Shown here piece after piece: positions 6,550-11,748 of a DNA stretch of 11,748 bases (the first letter of the stretch is position 1; every line of letters starts with the position of its first letter). Where the stretch lies: contig DATBQR010000093.1 of NCBI GenBank assembly GCA_036560705.1, positions 1 to 11,748 on the forward strand. Reading direction: 5' to 3'. The notes under the pieces are model-generated. The model was not told the origin of the DNA, searched no databases, and worked only from the letters and a program-made list of their open reading frames with translations. A program made the position numbers and the translations under genes. This DNA is from RBG-16-66-20 sp036560705 (GTDB lineage: Bacteria; Pseudomonadota; Gammaproteobacteria; Burkholderiales; SG8-39).

Positions 6550-6552
6550 ACG

Positions 6553-7905
6553 ATGGATCACAAAGGACACAAACCGCTCTTCAATCCAACCCGCCGCGCG
6601 CTCATGGGCGCTGGACTCGGCGTCGCCGGCGGCTTCGCGCTGCCGATGGGGTTCCCGACGCTGGCCTCGGCGGCCGATCAGCCGCCGATCGGCACCTGGC
6701 CGGCCGGTTCTTCCGGCAGTTCGGTTTTCATCGGCATCGCCGTGCCGCGCACCGGCACCTACGCGGTGCAGGGAGAGGACGAGCTGAAGGGCTGGCAGCT
6801 CGCGGTTGAGCACCTGAACAGCGGCCACCCGCTGATCCGGCAGATCTCGCCCCGGACCAAGAAAGGCGTGCTCGGCAAGGAAGTGAAGATCGGCGTCGCC
6901 GATTCCGCCGCCAAGCCGAACGACGCGGTGCAGGCCCAGCAGCGCTTCATCACCGAGAACAAGGCGGTGCTGATGACCGGTTCGACCTCGAGCGCGGTGG
7001 CGGTGGCGCTCAACAAGCTCGCGCAGCGCGAGAAAGTGCTTTACGTCACCGGCATTTCGGGCTCCAACGACACGACCGGCAAGGACTGCGTGCGCTACGG
7101 CTTCCGCCAGAACTTCTACGGCCAGACCGCCGCTGCCGCCATCGGACCGGTGATCGTGAAGGCCTACGGCAAGAACAAGAAGGCCGCCTATCTCACCCCC
7201 GACTACACCTACGGCCACACGGTGACGAAGTCGTGCCAGGACTACCTGGCGACCGCGGGCTGGACCACGTCGACGAACCAGGTCGCCCCGCTCGGCGCCC
7301 CCGACTACTCCTCGTACCTGCTCAACGTCGCCAATTCGGGCGCCGACGTGCTGATCAACGTCAACTGGGGCCACGACGCCGTCCTCTCGACGCAGCAGGC
7401 GAAGCAGTTCGGCATCTTTGACAAGATGAAGCTCGTCATCCCCTACCAGATCCCGTTTCTGGCCCCCGAGGTCGGCGGCGGCCTGCTTGCGGGCGTGTAT
7501 GCCGCGACGGACTTCTGGTGGACGCTCGAAGACAAGTACCCGCTCGCCAAAATGTTCGTCGAGTCGTTCGAGAAGAAGTTCGGCTACAAGCCGGAATGGG
7601 GCGCCAACAACGCCTACATGTCGTTCGCCCTCTGGGCGGAAGCGGTGGAGAACGCCGGCACCTTCTACCCGCCGGACGTCATCAAGTCCTACGAGGCGGG
7701 CCGCAAGCTCCAGTCCACGGTGGGCGAGGTCTACTTCCGCAAGGAAGACCACCAGCTCGTCCGCCCGGTGGTCATCGTGCAGGGCAAGAAGCCATCCGAG
7801 ATGAAAAACAAGGAAGACTTCTGGACCGTCCTGCAGGTCGATCCCGGTGCGCCGCTGATGCAGAAGCCGGACGCATTCGGCTGCAATCTCGGCGACTACA
7901 CGTAA
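6553..7905 (+). CDS. Liv-type ABC substrate-binding protein with Tat signal
   Basis: This 450-residue protein is a type 1 periplasmic binding protein of the branched-chain amino acid/amide (HAAT) class. It begins with a twin-arginine signal: TRRALMG (13-19), a hydrophobic stretch to about 37, and likely cleavage after ASA (38-40). The mature part opens with a ligand-domain strand IGIAVPRTGTYAVQGEDELKG; GSTSS, the YGHT segment and a NWGHDAV segment look like parts of the ligand cleft. Tat export implies folding in the cytoplasm, seen in only some of this family. It heads the importer operon with a strong ribosome site. Possible ligands include amino acids, amides, urea-like compounds and aromatic acids; none can be chosen from sequence alone. 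Confidence 0.93.
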   Translation: MDHKGHKPLFNPTRRALMGAGLGVAGGFALPMGFPTLASAADQPPIGTWPAGSSGSSVFIGIAVPRTGTYAVQGEDELKGWQLAVEHLNSGHPLIRQISPRTKKGVLGKEVKIGVADSAAKPNDAVQAQQRFITENKAVLMTGSTSSAVAVALNKLAQREKVLYVTGISGSNDTTGKDCVRYGFRQNFYGQTAAAAIGPVIVKAYGKNKKAAYLTPDYTYGHTVTKSCQDYLATAGWTTSTNQVAPLGAPDYSSYLLNVANSGADVLINVNWGHDAVLSTQQAKQFGIFDKMKLVIPYQIPFLAPEVGGGLLAGVYAATDFWWTLEDKYPLAKMFVESFEKKFGYKPEWGANNAYMSFALWAEAVENAGTFYPPDVIKSYEAGRKLQSTVGEVYFRKEDHQLVRPVVIVQGKKPSEMKNKEDFWTVLQVDPGAPLMQKPDAFGCNLGDYT

Positions 7906-7925
7906 AACCCAAAGCAGGAACAAGC

Positions 7926-7952
7926 AACGCGGGCGGCTTTGCCGCCCGCGTT
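7926..7952 (+). terminator. GC-rich hairpin between livK-like and livH genes
   Basis: AACGCGGGCGGC (7926-7937) and GCCGCCCGCGTT (7941-7952) form a perfect 12-base stem with a TTT loop, 21 bases after the binding-protein stop. There is no T-run after it, so it is not a full intrinsic terminator. It is more likely a 3'-end stabiliser or partial terminator that keeps binding-protein mRNA more abundant than the downstream membrane-component mRNA. Confidence 0.6.
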
Positions 7953-7970
7953 GTCGTATGATCGCCCGCA

Positions 7971-8846
7971 ATGGTCAATTGGCCTAATTTCCTCTCGCAA
8001 TTGTTCAACGGCTTGGTGCTGGGCGCGCTGCTCGCGCTCATCAGCTCAGGGCTGACGATCATCTATGGCACGCTCGGCGTGCTGAACCTGGCGCACGGCG
8101 CCATGTTCATGCTCGGCGGCTACGCCGGCTACGTCGCGTTCCAGGCGACCGGCTCCTTCGCCCTCGCGGTACTCGCCGGTTCGCTGTTCATGCTGATCGT
8201 CGGCGTGGTGATGGAACGGCTCATCATCCGCCATTTCTACGGCCGTCCGCACGAGGATCAACTCCTCGTCACCTTCGGCCTTTCCATCTGCCTGGTCGAA
8301 CTCGTGCGCTTCTTCTTCTCGAGCCTGTCGAAGACGGTGCCGCCGCCGGCGCTGCTGTCCGGCATCACCCCGCTCGGCATCATGTTCTATCCGACCTACC
8401 GCCTGGCCCTCGTCGGCATCGTGACGGTGGCCCTGCTCGTGCTGTATTTCGTGCTCTACCGGACGCGCCTGGGCATGATCGTGCGCGCGGGCATCGAAGA
8501 CTCGGTGATGGTCGATTCGCTCGGCATCAACGTCTATCGCGTGTTCATGATCGTGTTCGGCATCGGCGCGATGGCCGCGGGCTTCGCCGGCATCGTGAAC
8601 GCGCCGGTAGTCTCGCTCACGCCCGACATGGGTGAGGCGATCCTGGTGCAGACCTTCGTCGTCGTCGTCATCGGCGGCGTCGGCTCGTTCCCGGGCGCGA
8701 TACTCGGCGGCCTGATCGCGGGCGAAATCATCAGCATCACCTCGATGGTCAATCCCGGCTACGCCTACGTCATGCTGTTCGCGGCGATGACTTTCGTGCT
8801 GCTGGTGCGGCCGCACGGGCTGCTCGGCACCAAGGGACGCGAATGA
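7971..8846 (+). CDS. livH: LivH-type ABC permease
   Basis: This 291-residue inner-membrane protein has about eight hydrophobic segments. It carries the family sequences SGLTIIYGTLGVLNLAHGA (26-44), the cytoplasmic coupling loop VRAGIEDSVMVDSLGINVYR (171-190), and GGVGSFPGAILGGL (235-248). LivH pairs with LivM to form the membrane channel. The start at 7971 fits the family N-terminus, but no clear ribosome site precedes it; a strong hairpin lies 18 bases upstream. Its stop overlaps the livMG start by four bases (ATGA), so the two are coupled. The gene name reflects family, not proven substrate. Confidence 0.95.
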   Translation: MVNWPNFLSQLFNGLVLGALLALISSGLTIIYGTLGVLNLAHGAMFMLGGYAGYVAFQATGSFALAVLAGSLFMLIVGVVMERLIIRHFYGRPHEDQLLVTFGLSICLVELVRFFFSSLSKTVPPPALLSGITPLGIMFYPTYRLALVGIVTVALLVLYFVLYRTRLGMIVRAGIEDSVMVDSLGINVYRVFMIVFGIGAMAAGFAGIVNAPVVSLTPDMGEAILVQTFVVVVIGGVGSFPGAILGGLIAGEIISITSMVNPGYAYVMLFAAMTFVLLVRPHGLLGTKGRE

Positions 8847-10696
8847 AGTACGCGCGCCTGATGCTCGCGCGACGCCGCTTCCTCGTCGAGACGCTGACGG
8901 CCGCCGCCCTGATCGCGGTGCCGTTCGTGCTCCCCTATTTCGACGCCGCGCCGAACACCGTTAACCGCATCCTGGTCTGGGGGCTGTTCGGCATCGGCTT
9001 CGACATCCTGTTCGGTTATACCGGCCTGCTCTCGTTCGGCCAGTCGGCTTTCTACGGTACCGGCGGCTTCATCGCCGCCTACCTGCTCACGCAGGCGGGC
9101 TTCCCGCACGTCATCCTCGCGCTGATCATCGGCATGATCGTCGCGGCCGTCGTCGGCTACCTGATCGGCCTGCTCGCGCTGCGCCGCACCGGCATCTACT
9201 TCGCCATGATCACGGTCGCCATCGCGGAAATGTTCTTCTTCATCGAGTTCAATCCGCTGTCGGCCTGGACCGGCGGCGAGAACGGCCTGCCCGGCGTGCC
9301 GACCCCGAGCCTCTACCTCGGATTCACGACGCTTCATTTCACCTCGGGCTGGAAGCTCTACCCGTTCCTCGCCTTCTGCTATTTCATCGGCATGGTGATC
9401 GCGCTGCGCATCGTGCGCTCGCCGATGGGCGCCGTTTTCACCGCGATCCGCGAAAACCCGCTGCGCGCGGCCGCCGTCGGCCACAACGTGCAGGCCTACA
9501 AGCTCACTGCGTTCGTCATCGCCGCCGCCTATGCCGGGATGGCCGGCGGCCTGCTCGGCGTGATGCAGGCTTTCATGCCGCCGGACGCCTTCATGTTCGA
9601 CACCTCCGGCCAGCTCATCATGCAGACCGCCATCGGCGGACGCGGCACGCTATTCGGCCCGCTGGTCGGCGCCGCGGTCTGGCTGTTCCTGCAGGACTTC
9701 CTGCAGGCCACTCTGAAGCTGGGCGCGGCATGGAAGCTGGTGCTAGGTCTTGTGTTCGTTCTGCTGGTCTGCTTCCTGCGCCAGGGCATTATCGGCGGCA
9801 TCAAGGATCTCTATGACCTGATGACCGGCAAGAAGGCGGCGGCGGCCGAACCGGAGGAAGCCGCGGCCGTCGCCCCGGCGCATGCCGCCGCTCCGATGCC
9901 GGCGCAGCACCACGCAAACGCCGCCTACAAGGGACCGATCCTGCAGGCCAGGGGCCTCACCAAGCACTACGGCGGCGTGCACGCCAACACCGACATCGAT
10001 TTCACGGTGCAACAAGGCGAGTTGCGGGGAATCATCGGCCCGAATGGCGCCGGCAAGTCCACTTTCTTCAAAATGCTCACCTGTGAAGTGCCGCCCACTT
10101 CGGGCAGGATCGTGTTCGAGGGCAAAGATATCACCGGCATGACCGTCACCGACGTGTGCCAGCTCGGCCTGACCAAGAGCTACCAGGTCAACCAGCTCTT
10201 CAACCGCCTGACCGTGCGCGAAAACCTCACCATCGCCGCGCTGGCCGAACTGCGCGGCAAGTTCAGGCTGGACATGCTGGCCAACATGTCGAAGATCCGC
10301 GGCCTGAACGAACAGGTCGAGCACACGCTGGAGCTCGTGAACCTCACCCAGCGTCCCGATACCCCGGTATCGCAGCTCGCCTACGGAGAGAAGCGGCGGC
10401 TGGAAGTGGGCCTTGCCCTCGCCTCGTCGCCCAGTCTGCTGCTGCTAGACGAGCCGCTCGCCGGCATGAGCCCGCGCGAGCGGATCGAGACGGTCAAACT
10501 GCTGAAATCGATCAGCCAGGGCCGCACCATGATCATCATCGACCACGACATGGACGCGCTGTTCGAGCTGGCGGAGCGCATCACGGTGCTGCAGGAAGGC
10601 CGCGTGCTGGTCGAGGGTACGCCGGACGAGATCAAGGGGAACGCGAAAGTGCAGGAAGCCTACCTGGGCGGCGTGCATGGGGTGATCGACGCATGA
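8843..10696 (+). CDS. Fused LivM permease and LivG ATPase
   Basis: This 617-residue protein joins two transporter subunits. Residues 1 to about 329 form a LivM permease, with FGYTGLLSFGQSAFYGTGGF near residues 58-77, a coupling loop around AIRENPLRAAAVGHNVQAYK, and a late GGRGTLFGPLVGA segment. An Ala/Pro/His-rich linker spans about 330-365. Residues 366-617 form a LivG ATPase with Walker A GPNGAGKST (399-407), signature LAYGEKRR (512-519), Walker B LLLDEP (D536, E537) and the family IIDHDMD segment carrying the H-loop. There is no stop or frameshift between the halves. The fusion fixes one LivM to one LivG, so only LivF and LivH remain free. Such fusions are known in betaproteobacteria; here the linker is long and low in complexity. 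Confidence 0.95.
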   Translation: MKYARLMLARRRFLVETLTAAALIAVPFVLPYFDAAPNTVNRILVWGLFGIGFDILFGYTGLLSFGQSAFYGTGGFIAAYLLTQAGFPHVILALIIGMIVAAVVGYLIGLLALRRTGIYFAMITVAIAEMFFFIEFNPLSAWTGGENGLPGVPTPSLYLGFTTLHFTSGWKLYPFLAFCYFIGMVIALRIVRSPMGAVFTAIRENPLRAAAVGHNVQAYKLTAFVIAAAYAGMAGGLLGVMQAFMPPDAFMFDTSGQLIMQTAIGGRGTLFGPLVGAAVWLFLQDFLQATLKLGAAWKLVLGLVFVLLVCFLRQGIIGGIKDLYDLMTGKKAAAAEPEEAAAVAPAHAAAPMPAQHHANAAYKGPILQARGLTKHYGGVHANTDIDFTVQQGELRGIIGPNGAGKSTFFKMLTCEVPPTSGRIVFEGKDITGMTVTDVCQLGLTKSYQVNQLFNRLTVRENLTIAALAELRGKFRLDMLANMSKIRGLNEQVEHTLELVNLTQRPDTPVSQLAYGEKRRLEVGLALASSPSLLLLDEPLAGMSPRERIETVKLLKSISQGRTMIIIDHDMDALFELAERITVLQEGRVLVEGTPDEIKGNAKVQEAYLGGVHGVIDA

Positions 10697-10724
10697 GCCT
10701 CCTCGAAGATATAGGGAGCGAGCG

Positions 10725-10728
<4 letters not shown>
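10693..10728 (+). CDS. 11-codon micro-ORF bridging livMG and livF
   Basis: The ATG at 10693 overlaps the livMG TGA (ATGA), and the TGA at 10726-10728 overlaps the livF ATG at 10725 (ATGA). The encoded peptide MSLLEDIGSER begins like LivF (MSLLEV). The first 16 bases repeat at 10725 with one internal mismatch, 32 bases apart, so the micro-ORF looks like a duplicated livF start now out of frame. The AGGGAG at 10713-10718 inside it is the probable livF ribosome site. The peptide is probably not functional; the micro-ORF may couple translation. Confidence 0.4.
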
Positions 10729-11423
<695 letters not shown>

Positions 11424-11447
11424 GCGCCCGGTCCCGCGGGAATCGGC

Positions 11448-11538
11448 TGGCGGAGAGAGTGGGATTCGAACCCACGGTACGTGATTAGCGTACACACGCT
11501 TTCCAAGCGTGCGCCTTAAGCCGCTCGGCCATCTCTCC
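11448..11538 (-). tRNA. tRNA-Ser (anticodon GGA), CCA encoded
   Basis: The minus strand folds as a class II tRNA. The acceptor stem GGAGAGA (11538-11532) pairs with TCTCTCC, followed by G and encoded CCA (11450-11448). The anticodon stem CACGC/GCGTG holds loop TTGGAAA, so the anticodon is GGA, reading serine codons UCC and UCU. A long variable arm (GTACG, loop CTAATCA, CGTAC) is diagnostic of serine or leucine tRNAs. The T arm is GTGGG-TTCGAAT-CCCAC. All stems are intact. Confidence 0.98.
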
Positions 11539-11549
11539 GCGGCGGCGCG

Positions 11550-11555
11550 ATTTTA
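11550..11555 (-). promoter_or_regulatory. Possible -10 box of tRNA-Ser
   Basis: TAAAAT on the minus strand would start transcription near 11543, about five bases before the tRNA. No -35 match is seen at 17-18 bases, where the end of the acs gene lies. The tRNA may instead be read from acs transcription, since no terminator is visible between the two. Confidence 0.4.
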
Positions 11556-11566
11556 ACAGCCTGGCA

Positions 11567-11748
11567 TCAAAGCGGCTGCTTCAGCTGCTCGAGGATGCCC
11601 GGATTCTCGAGCGTGGACACGTCCTGGGTGATCTCCTCGCCCTTGGCGATCGAGCGCAGCAGGCGCCGCATGATCTTCCCGGAGCGCGTCTTCGGCAGGT
11701 TGTCGCCGAAGCGGATGTCCTTCGGCTTCGCGATCGGCCCGATCTCCT
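11567..11748 (-). CDS. acs: Acetyl-CoA synthetase, C-terminal part (cut by window edge)
   Basis: The last 60 codons of an AMP-forming acyl-CoA synthetase are present on the minus strand, ending in TGA at 11567. They include the conserved GPIAKPKDIRFGDNLPKTRS stretch and then GKIMRRLLR. The lysine after RSG is the catalytic lysine that acetyltransferases modify to switch the enzyme off in well-studied species. The tail (ITQDVSTLENPGILEQL) closely fits Acs and is the reason to prefer Acs over propionyl-CoA synthetase. The enzyme makes acetyl-CoA from acetate, ATP and CoA. The start lies beyond the window. Confidence 0.92.
   Translation of the reverse strand, partial: EIGPIAKPKDIRFGDNLPKTRSGKIMRRLLRSIAKGEEITQDVSTLENPGILEQLKQPL

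Noticed and set aside
6472..6552. Upstream ATG giving a 27-residue N-terminal extension of the binding protein
   Set aside because: It overlaps the operator-like palindrome, has no ribosome site, and would bury the Tat signal. The ATG at 6553 follows GAGGAGGAA.
4455..6809. Long plus-strand open frame of 784 codons opposite dnaX
   Set aside because: It lies antisense to dnaX with its strong family motifs and runs across the SRP RNA gene. Its product is rich in Arg, His, Gln and Ala without recognisable domains, as expected for the complement of a GC-rich gene.
7957..7962. TATGAT as a -10 box for a separate livH promoter
   Set aside because: No -35 match occurs at 16-18 bases, the region being occupied by the hairpin stem, and transcription would start at or within a few bases of the livH ATG.
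6535..7971. Minus-strand open frame of 478 codons opposite the livK-like gene
   Set aside because: It mirrors the plus-strand binding-protein gene, gives a biased Arg/His/Val/Leu-rich product with no motif, and has no ribosome site of note.

Overview
The window looks like a chromosomal segment of a GC-rich betaproteobacterium, probably of the Burkholderiales or a neighbouring order. This rests on the small SRP RNA gene placed just ahead of dnaX-ybaB-recR, on a Bug-type (TctC family) binding protein, and on liv-type ABC genes with high-GC codon use. The assignment is inference; no marker gene fixes the genus.

Left half, minus strand (read right to left): the 4.5S SRP RNA (6325-6231) is followed by dnaX, ybaB and recR, a standard replication and recombination-repair cluster. 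Only 21 bases after recR begins a four-gene uptake unit: an NMT1/TauA-like periplasmic binding protein, an SsuB/TauB-type ATPase, an SsuC/TauC-type permease, and a Bug-type binding protein without its usual TctA/TctB partners. These genes overlap or nearly touch, so one transcript may run from the SRP RNA to position 94. The extreme left edge holds the first 22 bases of an initiator tRNA (minus strand) behind an almost perfect sigma70 promoter.

Right half, plus strand: a divergent control region of about 230 bases has a good sigma70-like promoter overlaid by two related palindromic, operator-like sites. It is followed by a five-component branched-chain-amino-acid-type (HAAT) ABC importer: a Tat-exported binding protein, a LivH permease, a LivM-LivG permease-ATPase fusion, and a LivF ATPase. 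A strong GC hairpin separates the binding protein gene from the membrane components. An 11-codon micro-ORF, apparently made by a 32-base duplication, bridges livMG and livF. The importer's substrate cannot be read from the sequence.

Right edge, minus strand: a complete tRNA-Ser(GGA) with encoded CCA, and the C-terminal 60 codons of an acetyl-CoA synthetase carrying the conserved regulatory lysine motif.

I found no phage, transposon, CRISPR or defence genes, and no convincing wholly new system. The best leads are small-scale: a dnaX tau/gamma recoding site (an A7G run followed by an A9 run, with a -1 frame stop), the tandem operator ahead of the livK-like gene, the stop-start relay before livF, and the joining of a housekeeping operon to a mixed ABC/Bug uptake unit. 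All stretches over 300 bases carry a gene; the longest non-coding stretch is 6326-6552.
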